Shown here: positions 37,670-47,349 of the stretch, piece by piece
How the letters are laid out: the number at the start of each line of letters is the position of its first letter
Position numbering within the stretch: position 1 is the first letter of the stretch
Source: Sphingobium sp. AS12
GTDB taxonomy: Bacteria; Pseudomonadota; Alphaproteobacteria; Sphingomonadales; Sphingomonadaceae
Assembly: GCF_019097845.1 (NCBI RefSeq)
Contig: NZ_JAHRGM010000001.1
Location: 801,167 to 865,166 of the forward strand
Direction: 5' to 3'
DNA length: 64,000 bases
Program-made: the position numbers and the translations under genes
The notes under the pieces: generated by a model
Seen by the model: only the letters and a program-made list of their open reading frames with translations
Database searches by the model: none
What the model was told of the DNA's origin: nothing

Positions 37670-37701
37670 AAGGGCCGCCCTGCTTAAGCGGAGCGGCCCT
37701 T
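37670..37701 (-). terminator. Rho-independent terminator of the propionyl-CoA operon
   Basis: Read leftwards after the pccA stop, AAGGGCCGC pairs with GCGGCCCTT (9 bp), the loop carrying CTTAAG, followed by TTTGTTATTT. It closes the minus-strand pccB-to-pccA operon. Confidence 0.85.
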
Positions 37702-37723
37702 GTTCCTGCGACGCAGCTTGCGC

Positions 37724-39724
37724 CTATTCCATTTCGAGAATCACCGCATCCACGGCCAGGCTGTCGCCCTGCGCCGCCGACACGCTCTTCACCACGCCAG
37801 CCTTTTGCGCGCGGAGGATATTTTCCATCTTCATCGCTTCGATCACGGCCAGTGGCTGCCCGGCCTCGACCTTGTCGCCCTCGCCCACATGCAGGGCTAC
37901 CAGCAGGCCCGGCATCGGGCAGATCAGGAAGCGCGACAGGTCTGGCGGGATCTTTTCGATCATGTGCGCAGCATAGGGTGCAGCATGGGCGGGCAGGATA
38001 CGCAGCTTGTGGCTGGCCCCGTGGCAGGTCAGCACGAAACCGGACCGCACCGGCGCGATGCGGACGGCGAGTTGCTCGTCGCCAAATTCCGCCTCGATCA
38101 GGCGATCGCCCGGCGTATATTCCAGCGCCATGTCGAGGGGCTGTCCATCGACGGTTACTTCATCGCCGTCGATCTCGACGTCATGAATCGCGTCACCAAT
38201 CTTGACCTGCCAGCCGGTCGGCGGGGCGAGGCGCTTGCCCAGCTGTCCGTCGATCCGACGCGCGCGGTCGGCTTGCGCCATTGCGGCGAACGCGCCGATG
38301 GCCGACAGGCGCACCAGCAATTCGGGTGACGCAGGCGCACCCTGAAAGCCGTCGGGATATTCCTCTGCAATGAAGCCGGTGGTGATATTGCCCGACCGGA
38401 ACCGCTCATGCTGCATCAGGGCGGAGACGAAATCGATATTGTGGCCCGGCCCCTCAATCTCGAACTTGTCGAGCGCCTCGATCTGCTTGTCGATGGCTTC
38501 AGGGCGGGTCGGCGCCCAAGTGATCAGCTTGGCGATCATCGGATCGTAGAACATGGAGACTTCGCCGCCCTCCTCCACGCCGTCATCGACGCGGATCAGC
38601 GCGCCGCTCTCATCCGCGCCGGTTTCGGGTGGATTGTAGCGGATCAGGCGACCGGTCGAGGGCAGGAAGCCACGATAGGGATCTTCGGCATAGACGCGGT
38701 TTTCGATCGACCAGCCGTTGATCTTCACATCGTCCTGCGTGAAGGCCAGCTTCTCGCCATTGGCGACGCGGATCATCTGTTCGACCAGATCGACGCCGGT
38801 GATTTCCTCGGTGACGGGATGCTCGACCTGGAGCCGGGTGTTCATTTCGAGGAAGTAGAAGCCGTCCCCGGTCTTGTCCTCACCCGACACGATCAGTTCG
38901 ACCGTTCCCGCGCTGAAATAGCCGACCGCGCGGGCGAGCGCGACGCATTGCTCGCCCATCTTCTTGCGCATTTCGGGGCTGACGAAGGGCGAGGGCGCTT
39001 CCTCGACCACCTTCTGGTGGCGGCGCTGGATCGAACATTCGCGTTCGTTGAGGTAAACGATATTGCCATGCTGGTCGCCCAGCACCTGAATTTCGATATG
39101 GCGCGGGCTTTCGATGAACTTTTCGATGAATACACGATCGTCGCCGAAGCTGGCGAGCCCTTCGCGCTTGGTCGCCTCAAAGCCTTCGCGGACGTCCTGC
39201 TCGGAGTAAGCAAGGCGCATCCCCTTGCCGCCGCCGCCCGCCGACGCCTTCATCATCACCGGATAGCCAATCTCGTTGGAGATTTTGACGGCATGTTCGG
39301 TATCGTCGATCACGCCGACGAAGCCGGGCACGACATTGACCCCCGCTTCCAGCGCCAGCTTCTTGGACTCGATCTTGTCGCCCATGGCGGCGATGGCGTT
39401 GGCGGGCGGCCCGACGAAGATGATCCCTTCCGCGTCCAGCGCCTTGCGGAAGCTCTCGCGTTCCGAGAGGAAACCATAGCCCGGATGCACCGCGTCCGCG
39501 CCGGTCTGCTTGCAGGCCGCGATGATCTTGTCGGCGATCAGATAGGATTGGGCCGCGGGCGACGGGCCGATATGCACGGCCTCGTCCGCCATCAACACAT
39601 GCGGCGCGCGCGCGTCGGCATCGGAATAGACCGCGACGGTCTTGATACCCATCTTCTTGGCCGTGCGCATAACACGACACGCAATTTCGCCACGGTTCGC
39701 GATCAGGATCTTGGTGATTGCCAT
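37724..39724 (-). CDS. pccA: Propionyl-CoA carboxylase alpha subunit (biotin carboxylase/carrier)
   Basis: PccA carboxylates its own biotin with ATP and bicarbonate and hands it to PccB, which makes methylmalonyl-CoA. The 666-residue protein has the biotin-carboxylase ATP-grasp domain (MMKASAGGGGKGMRLAYS near residue 160, ERECSIQRRHQKVVEEAPS, MNTRLQVEHPVTEEITG), a linker (BT) domain, and a C-terminal biotinyl domain whose target lysine lies in VIEAMKMENILRA. Assignment to propionyl-CoA rather than other acyl-CoA rests on the shared operon with pccB, mce and mcm. It is the last gene of the operon. Confidence 0.93.
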   Translation of the reverse strand: MAITKILIANRGEIACRVMRTAKKMGIKTVAVYSDADARAPHVLMADEAVHIGPSPAAQSYLIADKIIAACKQTGADAVHPGYGFLSERESFRKALDAEGIIFVGPPANAIAAMGDKIESKKLALEAGVNVVPGFVGVIDDTEHAVKISNEIGYPVMMKASAGGGGKGMRLAYSEQDVREGFEATKREGLASFGDDRVFIEKFIESPRHIEIQVLGDQHGNIVYLNERECSIQRRHQKVVEEAPSPFVSPEMRKKMGEQCVALARAVGYFSAGTVELIVSGEDKTGDGFYFLEMNTRLQVEHPVTEEITGVDLVEQMIRVANGEKLAFTQDDVKINGWSIENRVYAEDPYRGFLPSTGRLIRYNPPETGADESGALIRVDDGVEEGGEVSMFYDPMIAKLITWAPTRPEAIDKQIEALDKFEIEGPGHNIDFVSALMQHERFRSGNITTGFIAEEYPDGFQGAPASPELLVRLSAIGAFAAMAQADRARRIDGQLGKRLAPPTGWQVKIGDAIHDVEIDGDEVTVDGQPLDMALEYTPGDRLIEAEFGDEQLAVRIAPVRSGFVLTCHGASHKLRILPAHAAPYAAHMIEKIPPDLSRFLICPMPGLLVALHVGEGDKVEAGQPLAVIEAMKMENILRAQKAGVVKSVSAAQGDSLAVDAVILEME

Positions 39725-39762
39725 GTTATTCCCTGTCCCAGTCCTATATAATTCCTCTCAAC

Positions 39763-39841
39763 CCGTTCGGGCTGAGCCTGTCGAAGCCCTGTTCTTCACT
39801 CCGAACGAAGTGCGGCCCTTCGACAAGCTCAGGGCGAACGG
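39763..39841. repeat. Dispersed palindromic repeat (family D)
   Basis: The ends CCGTTCGGGCTGAGCCTGTC and GACAAGCTCAGGGCGAACGG are inverted copies of each other. This repeat type is common between genes in sphingomonads (recalled). It sits between the small membrane protein gene and pccA. Confidence 0.8.
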
Positions 39842-39852
39842 AAGCTGATTTA

Positions 39853-40089
39853 TTACTTATCCACTCCCGAAAGCCGGGTCTTGAAATAGGCAAAAGCAAG
39901 TCCTGCAAAAATCAGGAGCGACAACACTCCTGTAATTGCTGGCGAGATACCATTGCAATCGGCCGAAGCATCCGGCCCCATCCCGCAATTGCCGAGTGCC
40001 GCCAACAGAATGACAATCATAGCAATCAGCCAATAGGCTATGCTGAGCACCACAAAGAGTCCGATCTTCAAGGCGCTCGGCTTGCTCAC
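39853..40089 (-). CDS. Small two-TM membrane protein translationally coupled to bioB
   Basis: A 78-residue protein read from a GTG start at 40089 whose bases overlap the bioB stop (GTGA). It begins [20 protein letters not shown] and has two hydrophobic segments (about residues 9-28 and 53-70) separated by a short loop with two cysteines (GNCGMG and ADCNG). I do not recognise a family. Upstream ATG starts in the same frame would overlap bioB deeply and give an unlikely sequence. Its coupling to bioB suggests a membrane accessory of biotin metabolism, or simply a passenger gene. Confidence 0.7.
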   Translation of the reverse strand: MSKPSALKIGLFVVLSIAYWLIAMIVILLAALGNCGMGPDASADCNGISPAITGVLSLLIFAGLAFAYFKTRLSGVDK

Positions 40090-41096
40090 TCCGCCGCCTC
40101 CATCGCAACCTTCACCTCGGCCTGCATCGGCACGACGCCCAGCTTCGCGAACAACGCCGCATCCGCATTGTCGCCAGCGTTGGCCGTGGTCAGCAGTTTG
40201 TCGCCGGTGAAGATGCTGTTCGCGCCCGCCATGAAGCACAAAGCCTGGCACGCATCCGACATGCTCTCGCGCCCCGCCGACAGCCGCACCATGCTCTCCG
40301 GCATCACGATCCGTGCCACCGCGACGGTCCGCACAAATTCGATCTCGTCGATCTTGGCGAGCGGCGTGTCGGCCAGCATATTGCCCAGCACCGTGCCCTT
40401 GACCGGCACCAGCGCGTTGATCGGCACGCTTTGCGGATGGGTCGGCAGCACGGCCAGCGCGTGCAGGAAGCCGACGCGATCCTCGCGCGTCTCGCCCATG
40501 CCGACGATCCCGCCGGAACAGACGTTGATGCCTGAATTGCGGACATTCTCCAGCGTTTCGAGGCGATCGTCGAACGTCCGGGTGGTGATCACCTTCTCAT
40601 AATGTTCGGGCGAGGTGTCGATATTGTGGTTGTAATAATCAAGGCCCGCGTCGGCGAGAACCTTGGCTTGGCCCTCGTTGAGCATCCCCAGCGTCATGCA
40701 GGTTTCCATGCCCATCTGGCGCACGCCCTTCACCATCTGGACGATGGCGGGCATATCCCGCTCCTTGGGGTTGCGCCAGGCCGCGCCCATGCAGAAGCGT
40801 GAGCTGCCCGCATCCTTCGCCTGCGCCGCTGCCTGCATCACCGCCTGCACGCTCATCAGCTTTTCGGCCTTGAGGCCAGACTCCGCCGACGCCGACTGGT
40901 TGCAATAGCCGCAATCTTCCGGGCAACCGCCGGTCTTGATCGACAGCAGGGTGGAAAGCTGCACCTCGTTACGCGGGAAATTCGCGCGATGGATCGACTG
41001 CGCCTCGAACATCAGATCGTTGAACGGCAGGTCGAACAGCGCCGCGATTTCGGCGCGGGTCCAGTCGGTGCGGGCGGTGATGGCCGTCATGGTCAC
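40086..41096 (-). CDS. bioB: Biotin synthase
   Basis: BioB is a radical-SAM enzyme inserting sulfur into dethiobiotin, the last step of biotin synthesis. The 336-residue protein has the SAM-cluster motif [14 protein letters not shown] (Cys-x3-Cys-x2-Cys) near residue 55, then [25 protein letters not shown] and [16 protein letters not shown]. No other bio genes are present, and it is embedded in the propionyl-CoA operon, whose carboxylase needs biotin. Confidence 0.97.
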   Translation of the reverse strand: MTMTAITARTDWTRAEIAALFDLPFNDLMFEAQSIHRANFPRNEVQLSTLLSIKTGGCPEDCGYCNQSASAESGLKAEKLMSVQAVMQAAAQAKDAGSSRFCMGAAWRNPKERDMPAIVQMVKGVRQMGMETCMTLGMLNEGQAKVLADAGLDYYNHNIDTSPEHYEKVITTRTFDDRLETLENVRNSGINVCSGGIVGMGETREDRVGFLHALAVLPTHPQSVPINALVPVKGTVLGNMLADTPLAKIDEIEFVRTVAVARIVMPESMVRLSAGRESMSDACQALCFMAGANSIFTGDKLLTTANAGDNADAALFAKLGVVPMQAEVKVAMEAAE

Positions 41097-41105
41097 TCAC
41101 CACCT

Positions 41106-41179
41106 CCGTTCGCTTCGAGCGAAGTCGAGAAGCGGGAAGCCGCGTGCCAATGTTTCTCGACTACGCTCGAAACGAACGG
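41106..41179. repeat. Dispersed palindromic repeat (family C) between mcm and bioB
   Basis: The arms CCGTTCGCTTCGAGCGAAGT and CTACGCTCGAAACGAACGG are inverted copies. Family members also lie at 45780-45848 and 49564-49636. Confidence 0.85.
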
Positions 41180-41211
41180 CTGTTGGGTGCGGATCAGGAT
41201 GAAGAGAGTAT

Positions 41212-43365
41212 TCAAGCGGCGTCCTCCAGCCCGGCGGGGGGCATGTTGTGGCCGAGGAGGCGCAGCACGTCGGCGGCGCATTCCACGACATTGGAGCCCG
41301 GTCCATAAATGCCCTGGACGCCCGCGTCACGGAGGAAGTCATAATCCTGCGGCGGGATGACGCCGCCCGCAATCACCTTGATGTCGGTGCGACCCGCCTC
41401 GCGCAGCTTGGCGATGAGGTCCGGGATCAGCGTCTTGTGGCCCGCCGCCAGCGACGATGCGCCGACCACATCGACGCCGCTGTCGAGGGCCAGCACCACG
41501 GTTTCGTCGGGCGTCTGGAACAACGGACCGGACACCACGTCGAAGCCCATATCGCCGAACGCGGACGCGATGACGTTGGCGCCCCGGTCATGCCCATCCT
41601 GCCCCATCTTGGCTATGAGGAGTTTGGGTTTGCGACCGAGGCGCCGCTCGACGGCCTGCACGCCGTCGAGTACCTGTTGCCAGCGGCTGTCGCCCTCGTA
41701 AGGCGCGCTATAGACGCCCTTTACCGGCGTCGGCTGGGTTCCGTAGCGATCGAAGCTTTCTTCCATCGCCGAAGAGATTTCGCCCAGCGTCGCGCGGGCG
41801 CGGGCGGCCTCCACGGCGAGGGCGAGGAGGTTGTTGTCGAGGCTGGACGGCCTGGCCGCGCCATCGCGCAATGCCTGCAACGCCGCTTCGCACTTGGCGC
41901 TGTCGCGCTCCGCCTTCACCCGGTTGATCCGGGCGATCTGGCCCTCGCGCACCTTGGCATTGTCGACTTCGAGCGTTTCTAGCAGATCCTCGTTCGCGAG
42001 GCGGTATTTGTTCACGCCCACAATCACGTCGTCGCCGCGATCGACCCGCGCCTGCCGCGCCGCTGCCGCCGTCTCGATCATCGCCTTGGGCCAGCCTGCC
42101 GCCACGGCCTTTGCCATGCCGCCATCGGCCTGCACTTTCTCGATGATCGCCCAGGCTTCATCGACCAGCTGCTGGGTCAGCGCCTCGACATAGTAGGAGC
42201 CGCCCAGCGGATCGACCACCTTGGTCATGCCGGTTTCCTCCTGGATCACGATCTGCGTATTGCGCGCGATCCGGGCGGAAAAATCGGTGGGCAGCGCGAT
42301 GGCTTCGTCGAGCGCATTGGTGTGGAGCGATTGCGTGCCCCCCAGCATCGCGGCCATCGCCTCGATCGTGGTACGCATGACGTTGTTATAGGGGTCTTGC
42401 TCGGTCAGCGACACGCCGCTGGTTTGGCAATGGGTGCGCAGCATCTTGGAGCGCTCGTCCTTGGCGCCCAGTTGCGTCATGGCGCGGTGCCACAGCACGC
42501 GCGCGGCGCGTAGCTTGGCGATCTCCATGAAGAAGTTCATGCCGATCGCGAAGAAGAAGCTCAGGCGGCCTGCAAACTTGTCGATGTCCAGGCCCGACGC
42601 GACGCCATATTTCACATATTCCATGCCGTCGGCGATGGTGAAGGCCAGCTCCTGCACCTGCGTCGCGCCCGCTTCCTGCATATGATAGCCGGAAATGGAG
42701 ATGCTGTTGAACTTGGGCATCTCGCGCGAGGTATAGCCGAAAATATCGCTGATGATCCGCATCGAGGGTTCGGGCGGGTAGATATAGGTGTTGCGGACCA
42801 TGAACTCCTTGAGGATGTCGTTCTGGATGGTCCCGTCGAGCAATTTGCGGTCGACCCCCTGCTCCTCGCCCGCGACGATGAAGAAGGCCAGGATCGGGAT
42901 CACCGCGCCGTTCATGGTCATGCTGACCGACATCTTGTCGAGCGGAATGCCGTCGAACAGGATCTTCATATCCTCGATCGTGTCGATCGCCACGCCAGCC
43001 TTGCCGACGTCGCCGGTGACGCGCGGATGGTCGCTGTCATAGCCGCGATGGGTGGCGAGGTCGAACGCGACCGACAGCCCCTTCTGCCCGGCGGCGAGGT
43101 TACGGCGATAAAAGGCGTTGGATTCCTCGGCAGTCGAAAAGCCCGCATATTGACGGATGGTCCAGGGCCGCCCCGCATACATGGACGCGCGCACGCCCCG
43201 CGTGAACGGCGCGAAACCGGGCAGGCCGGGATCGACGATCACGTCCTCAGCCGTGTAGAGCGGCTTGACCGCGATCCCTTCCGGGGTCTGCCAGGTCAAA
43301 TCCTTGCCCTTCACTTCCTTGGCGGCAGCGGCGGCCCATTGGTCCAGCGTCGGCTTGTCGGTCAT
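41212..43365 (-). CDS. mcm: Methylmalonyl-CoA mutase
   Basis: A 717-residue adenosylcobalamin-dependent mutase converting (R)-methylmalonyl-CoA to succinyl-CoA. The N-terminal TIM-barrel substrate domain shows [20 protein letters not shown] and [12 protein letters not shown]. The C-terminal cobalamin domain has the lower-ligand His in [16 protein letters not shown], then [13 protein letters not shown] and [13 protein letters not shown]. Both domains are on one chain, the homodimeric alpha2-type form. It lies between mce and bioB in the operon. Confidence 0.96.
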   Translation of the reverse strand: MTDKPTLDQWAAAAAKEVKGKDLTWQTPEGIAVKPLYTAEDVIVDPGLPGFAPFTRGVRASMYAGRPWTIRQYAGFSTAEESNAFYRRNLAAGQKGLSVAFDLATHRGYDSDHPRVTGDVGKAGVAIDTIEDMKILFDGIPLDKMSVSMTMNGAVIPILAFFIVAGEEQGVDRKLLDGTIQNDILKEFMVRNTYIYPPEPSMRIISDIFGYTSREMPKFNSISISGYHMQEAGATQVQELAFTIADGMEYVKYGVASGLDIDKFAGRLSFFFAIGMNFFMEIAKLRAARVLWHRAMTQLGAKDERSKMLRTHCQTSGVSLTEQDPYNNVMRTTIEAMAAMLGGTQSLHTNALDEAIALPTDFSARIARNTQIVIQEETGMTKVVDPLGGSYYVEALTQQLVDEAWAIIEKVQADGGMAKAVAAGWPKAMIETAAAARQARVDRGDDVIVGVNKYRLANEDLLETLEVDNAKVREGQIARINRVKAERDSAKCEAALQALRDGAARPSSLDNNLLALAVEAARARATLGEISSAMEESFDRYGTQPTPVKGVYSAPYEGDSRWQQVLDGVQAVERRLGRKPKLLIAKMGQDGHDRGANVIASAFGDMGFDVVSGPLFQTPDETVVLALDSGVDVVGASSLAAGHKTLIPDLIAKLREAGRTDIKVIAGGVIPPQDYDFLRDAGVQGIYGPGSNVVECAADVLRLLGHNMPPAGLEDAA

Positions 43366-43375
43366 CTTCTACCCT

Positions 43376-43547
43376 TACTCCCTCTCCCCGTTGGGGAGAG
43401 GATACGCAGGCTTGGCAGCTTGCCTGCCTAGCCGAAGTTGGAGAGGGGGTTCGCCCTATCAGGCGTCGTACCCCCTCTCCGCTGCGACTAAGGGTCTGCT
43501 GCGCATCCCCCAAGTCTCGCGCCTCCCCCGGCGGGGGGGAGGTTTTT
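43376..43547. repeat. Compound palindromic repeat region between mce and mcm
   Basis: Several nested dyads occur: CCCTCTCCCCGTTGGGGAGAGG, AGGCTTGGCAGCTTGCCT, TTGGAGAGGGGG with CCCCCTCTCC, and CCTCCCCCGGCGGGGGGAGG followed by TTTTT. The last is a likely terminator-like hairpin reading rightwards. No coding sequence is seen. Confidence 0.75.
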
Positions 43548-43551
43548 ATGC

Positions 43552-43989
43552 CTAGTGCGCCTCCTTCGGCGTCTCCATGATCTCGGTAAGCACCCCGTTC
43601 ATATCCTTGGGATGCACGAAAAAGATCAGCGTGCCATGCGCCCCGATCCGCGGCTCGCCCAGCACCCGCGCACCCTTCGCCTCGAACCACGCCTTCGCCT
43701 CGTGAATGTCCGGCACTTCGTAGCACATATGATGCTGCCCCCCGGCCGGGTTCTTGGCGATAAAGGCGGTGATCGGCGACGTCTCATCGAACGGCTCGAT
43801 CAGCTCGATCTGCGTCCCCGCAGTCCCATTCTCGCCAGGCGTATCGACAAAACACACCTTCACCCCCTGCGAAGGCAGGTCGAACGGTTCGTGAATTTTC
43901 GTCACGCCCATGACGTCGCGATAATAAGCGATGCTCTTTTCCAGGCTGGGCGTAGCAACGCCTATATGATTGAGCCGACCGAGTTTCAT
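43552..43989 (-). CDS. mce: Methylmalonyl-CoA epimerase
   Basis: A 145-residue vicinal-oxygen-chelate enzyme that interconverts (S)- and (R)-methylmalonyl-CoA between the carboxylase and the mutase. It has LNHIGVATPSLEKSIAYYRD at the N-terminus (metal His), GTQIELIEPF, HHMCYEVPDI and PKDMNGVLTEIME. The start MKLGRLNHIG is chosen; an ATG four codons upstream lies at the repeat edge. It lies between pccB and mcm. Confidence 0.95.
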   Translation of the reverse strand: MKLGRLNHIGVATPSLEKSIAYYRDVMGVTKIHEPFDLPSQGVKVCFVDTPGENGTAGTQIELIEPFDETSPITAFIAKNPAGGQHHMCYEVPDIHEAKAWFEAKGARVLGEPRIGAHGTLIFFVHPKDMNGVLTEIMETPKEAH

Positions 43990-44000
43990 GCGTCTTGTCA

Positions 44001-44109
44001 CCCCTCCCGCTTGCGGGAGGGGACGGGGGAGGGCCTGTCCAATCCGGCAACGGATAGTCTTTCGAGAGGAACATGCCCTCCCCTAACCCCTCCCGCAGGC
44101 GGGAGGGGA
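44001..44109. repeat. Dispersed palindromic repeat (family A) between pccB and mce
   Basis: The arms CCCCTCCCGCTTGCGGGAGG and CCTCCCGCAGGCGGGAGGGG flank a middle with GGGGGAGGGCCTGTCC and ATGCCCTCCCCTAACC. It has the same architecture as 28553-28645. Confidence 0.85.
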
Positions 44110-44116
44110 ACTTCAG

Positions 44117-45649
44117 TTAAAGCGGAATATTGTCGTGCTTCTTCCACGGATTTTCCAGCGCCTTGTTGCGCAGTTTCCGCAGGCCCAGCGCAATCCGCCG
44201 CCGGGTCGAGTGCGGCTGGATCACTTCGTCGATAAAGCCCTTTGACGCGGCCACGAACGGGTTGGCGAAGCGCGCTTCATATTCCGCGGTGCGCTCGGCA
44301 ATCTCGTCCGCCGTCTTGCCGCGGAAGATAATCTCGACCGCGCCCTTGGCCCCCATCACCGCAATTTCGGCTGTCGGCCAGGCATAGTTCAGGTCGCCGC
44401 GCAGATGCTTGGACGCCATCACGTCATAGGCGCCGCCATAGGCTTTGCGCGTGATGATGGTGATTTTCGGCACGGTCGCTTCGGCATAGGCGAACAGCAG
44501 TTTCGCGCCATGCTTGATGATGCCATTATGCTCCTGCGCGGTGCCCGGCAGGAAGCCCGGCACGTCCACCAACGTCACGATCGGTATCTCGAACGCATCG
44601 CAGAAGCGCACGAAGCGCCCCGCCTTCTTGGACGAGTTGATGTCCAGCACACCCGCCAGCACGAAAGGCTGGTTCGCGACGACGCCGATGGTGCGCCCCT
44701 CGACCCGGCCAAAGCCGCAGATGATATTGCCTGCGTGCGCGGGCTGCACCTCAAAGAAATCGCCCTCATCCACGATCTTCTTGATCAGTTCGTGCATGTC
44801 ATAGGGCTGGTTCGCATTGGCGGGGATCAGCGTGTCGAGGCTCGGCTCGATCCGGTCCCACGGGTCGGCGCTCGGCCGCTCCGGCACCGGTTCCTTGTTC
44901 GACGCGGGCAGGAAGTCGACGAAATCGCGCACCGCCAGCAGCGCCTCGATATCATTTTCGAACGCCACGTCCGCCACGCCCGACTTGGTCGTATGCGTCA
45001 CCGCGCCGCCCAGTTCCTCCTGCGTCACCACTTCGTTCGTCACCGTCTTGACCACGTCCGGGCCGGTCACGAACATGAAGCTGCTATCCTTCACCATGAA
45101 GATGAAGTCGGTCATCGCGGGCGAATAGACCGCGCCGCCCGCGCATGGCCCCATGATGACGCTGATCTGCGGCACCACGCCCGACGCCAGCACATTGCGC
45201 TGGAAAATCTCGGCATAGCCCGCCAGCGACGCCACGCCCTCCTGAATCCGCGCGCCGCCGCTGTCATTCAGGCCGATCACGGGCGCGCCGACTTTCAGCG
45301 CCATGTCCATGATCTTGCAGATTTTCATCGCGTGCCGTTCCGACACCGCGCCGCCATAGACGGTGAAATCCTGGCTGAACAGGAACACCAGCCGACCGTT
45401 GATCGTGCCGGAACCGGTGACGACGCCATCGCCGGGAATATGCGCCTCATCCATGCCGAAGTCGGTGCAATTATGCTCGACATACATGTCCAGCTCTTCA
45501 AAGCTGCCCTCGTCCAGCAACACCTCGATCCGCTCGCGCGCGGTCAGCTTTCCCTTGCCATGCTGCGCGTCGATGCGGCGTTGGCCGCCCCCCATGCGCG
45601 CGCCTTCGCGCTTGGCTTCCAGCTGTTCGATAATGGCGAGCTTCGACAT
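44117..45649 (-). CDS. pccB: Propionyl-CoA carboxylase beta subunit (carboxyltransferase)
   Basis: A 510-residue carboxyltransferase moving CO2 from PccA-biotin to propionyl-CoA. It has the crotonase-fold motifs [20 protein letters not shown] and [17 protein letters not shown] in the N-half and [16 protein letters not shown] and [17 protein letters not shown] in the C-half, and ends [10 protein letters not shown] second ATG lies six bases upstream at 45655, both after a GGAGAG site. It is the first gene of the minus-strand operon and is divergent from the ScfR regulator gene. Confidence 0.96.
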   Translation of the reverse strand: MSKLAIIEQLEAKREGARMGGGQRRIDAQHGKGKLTARERIEVLLDEGSFEELDMYVEHNCTDFGMDEAHIPGDGVVTGSGTINGRLVFLFSQDFTVYGGAVSERHAMKICKIMDMALKVGAPVIGLNDSGGARIQEGVASLAGYAEIFQRNVLASGVVPQISVIMGPCAGGAVYSPAMTDFIFMVKDSSFMFVTGPDVVKTVTNEVVTQEELGGAVTHTTKSGVADVAFENDIEALLAVRDFVDFLPASNKEPVPERPSADPWDRIEPSLDTLIPANANQPYDMHELIKKIVDEGDFFEVQPAHAGNIICGFGRVEGRTIGVVANQPFVLAGVLDINSSKKAGRFVRFCDAFEIPIVTLVDVPGFLPGTAQEHNGIIKHGAKLLFAYAEATVPKITIITRKAYGGAYDVMASKHLRGDLNYAWPTAEIAVMGAKGAVEIIFRGKTADEIAERTAEYEARFANPFVAASKGFIDEVIQPHSTRRRIALGLRKLRNKALENPWKKHDNIPL

Positions 45650-45702
45650 AGGCATATCTCTCCGGTCAGGACACGGACCTGTTATGACGCCCTTTTCCCG
45701 TC

Positions 45703-45757
45703 TTTGCGATTTTTCGCAAATGCAAATTTGCTAATTTGCAAATCACCACTTCGCAAA
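45703..45757. promoter_or_regulatory. Array of TTTGCAAA-like sites: probable ScfR/PccR operator
   Basis: The pccB/regulator intergenic region holds TTTGCGAT (45703), TTCGCAAA (45713), ATGCAAAT (45720), TTTGCTAA (45727), TTTGCAAA (45735) and TTCGCAAA (45750). The operator reported for PccR of Rhodobacter sphaeroides is built of paired TTTGCAAA units (recalled). The sites are 48-106 bases before pccB and could serve both divergent genes. Confidence 0.8.
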
Positions 45758-45779
45758 TTAGGGTCGCCCACACTTCCTT

Positions 45780-45848
45780 CCGTTCGTTTCGAGCGAAGTC
45801 GAGAAACGTCGCGCACCGGTCTCTCGACTTCGCTCGAAACGAACTGCG
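45780..45848. repeat. Dispersed palindromic repeat (family C) upstream of the ScfR gene
   Basis: The arms CCGTTCGTTTCGAGCGAAGT and ACTTCGCTCGAAACGAAC flank a short centre. It separates the operator array from the regulator start. Confidence 0.85.
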
Positions 45849-45878
45849 GTTGGGTTAGACAAAGGACAGGCAACCACC

Positions 45879-47294
45879 ATGGCACGCGGCAATCGTATCT
45901 TTGCAGGACCAAGGCTCCGCCAGTTGCGCCTCGACCATCGCATGGATCAGGCGACGATGGCGCAGGCGCTGGGCATATCCGTGTCCTACCTGTCCCAGAT
46001 GGAAAATGACGATCGTCCGCTGACCGCCAAGGTCAAGGCGGCGCTGGCCAATGCCTTTCCCACCGACTGGGCGAGTTTCGACGCGCGCGAGGATGAGCAG
46101 ATGCTCGGCGCTTTCACCTTTGCGCTCAGCCATCCCGAATTGCCCGGCGTCGCGCTGGAGCCGGAGCGGATCGAGAAATTGCACCTGCAATTCCCTGAGT
46201 TCGCGGCCCGCTATCTCGACCTTTACAACGCCCATATCCGCGCCAACGAACGCATCAACATGATCGAAGAAGCGATCGCCAACGATAGCACGGTGCAGGC
46301 GCGCCTGCCGTGGGAGGCGGCGCGCGACTGGTTCCATGAGGCGGGCAATTATGTCCATACGATCGACTGCCTGGCCGAAGATATGGCCGCCAGCTTCACC
46401 GCAGGTCAGGCGCTGGACGAAGGGATGCTGGTCGAGGCGCTGGCGCGGCGGCACGGCATCGAAACGCTGATCGCCGACACGCCAGACAGCGCGCTGCGAT
46501 CCTATAGCGCGACGGACAGGCGCCTGTTCATCAACGCGGCGCTGCCGACCGAAAGTCGCAAATTCATGCTGGCGCACCAGCTGATGATGCTGGAGGGGCA
46601 GGCAGTCATCGCCGACGTCGTGACAAAGGCCGCCCTGCCGGTCGCGGGCGCGGATCGGTTGCTGGCGATCGGCCTTGGCAATTATGCCGCCGGTGCGCTG
46701 CTGATGCCCTATGCCCCGTTTCGCGAGGCAGCGCGGGTCATGCGCCACGATATCGACCGGCTGGCCCGCACCTTTGGCGTGAGTTTCGAGCAGGCCTGCC
46801 ATCGCCTCTCCACGCTGCAACGCCCCGGCCTGCGCGGCATCCCCTTCTTCTTCTGCCGCGTCGATATGGCGGGCAACATCACCAAGCGGCATAGCGCAAC
46901 CCGGCTGCAATTCGCCCGTTTCGGCGGTGCCTGCCCGCTGTGGAATGTCCATGAAGCCGTCGCCATCCCCGACCGGATCAACGTGCAACTGGGCGAGACC
47001 CCTGACGGGGTGCGCTATGTGTCGATGGCCAAGGGGCTGGTGAAACCATCGGGCAGCTACAGCCGCACCCCGCGCCGCTTTGCCGTGGTGCTGGGGTGCG
47101 AGACCGCCCATGCTGCCAACTTCGTCTATGCCGACGGACTGCGGCTGGAGGATGAGGGCGCGGCAACGCCGATCGGCATCACCTGCCGCCTCTGTTCGCG
47201 CCAGAGCTGCGATCAGCGTGCCTTCCCGCCCGCCGACCGGCCGATCCATGTCGACCCGGACAATCGCCAGATCGTCCCCTACTGGATCGGGTGA
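45879..47294 (+). CDS. ScfR-type short-chain acyl-CoA regulator (PccR-like)
   Basis: A 471-residue regulator. It has an N-terminal XRE helix-turn-helix (about residues 8-62, LRLDHRMDQATMAQALGISV then SYLSQMENDDRPLTAKVK), a central IrrE-like ImmA/M78-fold region with KFMLAHQLMMLEG, and a C-terminal DUF2083 domain with cysteine-rich ITCRLCSRQSCDQRAFP near its end. This is the layout of ScfRs such as PccR, RamB and MccR, which sense acyl-CoA. Its position next to pccB and the TTTGCAAA array make it the likely regulator of propionyl-CoA assimilation. The sensed ligand (propionyl-CoA or similar) is inferred from the neighbours. Confidence 0.9.
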   Translation: MARGNRIFAGPRLRQLRLDHRMDQATMAQALGISVSYLSQMENDDRPLTAKVKAALANAFPTDWASFDAREDEQMLGAFTFALSHPELPGVALEPERIEKLHLQFPEFAARYLDLYNAHIRANERINMIEEAIANDSTVQARLPWEAARDWFHEAGNYVHTIDCLAEDMAASFTAGQALDEGMLVEALARRHGIETLIADTPDSALRSYSATDRRLFINAALPTESRKFMLAHQLMMLEGQAVIADVVTKAALPVAGADRLLAIGLGNYAAGALLMPYAPFREAARVMRHDIDRLARTFGVSFEQACHRLSTLQRPGLRGIPFFFCRVDMAGNITKRHSATRLQFARFGGACPLWNVHEAVAIPDRINVQLGETPDGVRYVSMAKGLVKPSGSYSRTPRRFAVVLGCETAHAANFVYADGLRLEDEGAATPIGITCRLCSRQSCDQRAFPPADRPIHVDPDNRQIVPYWIG

Positions 47295-47349
47295 CGCCAC
47301 CATGTGGAAAGCGGCCCTATTGCTCGTTTCAGCAGGGTAGTAGGGAGGC

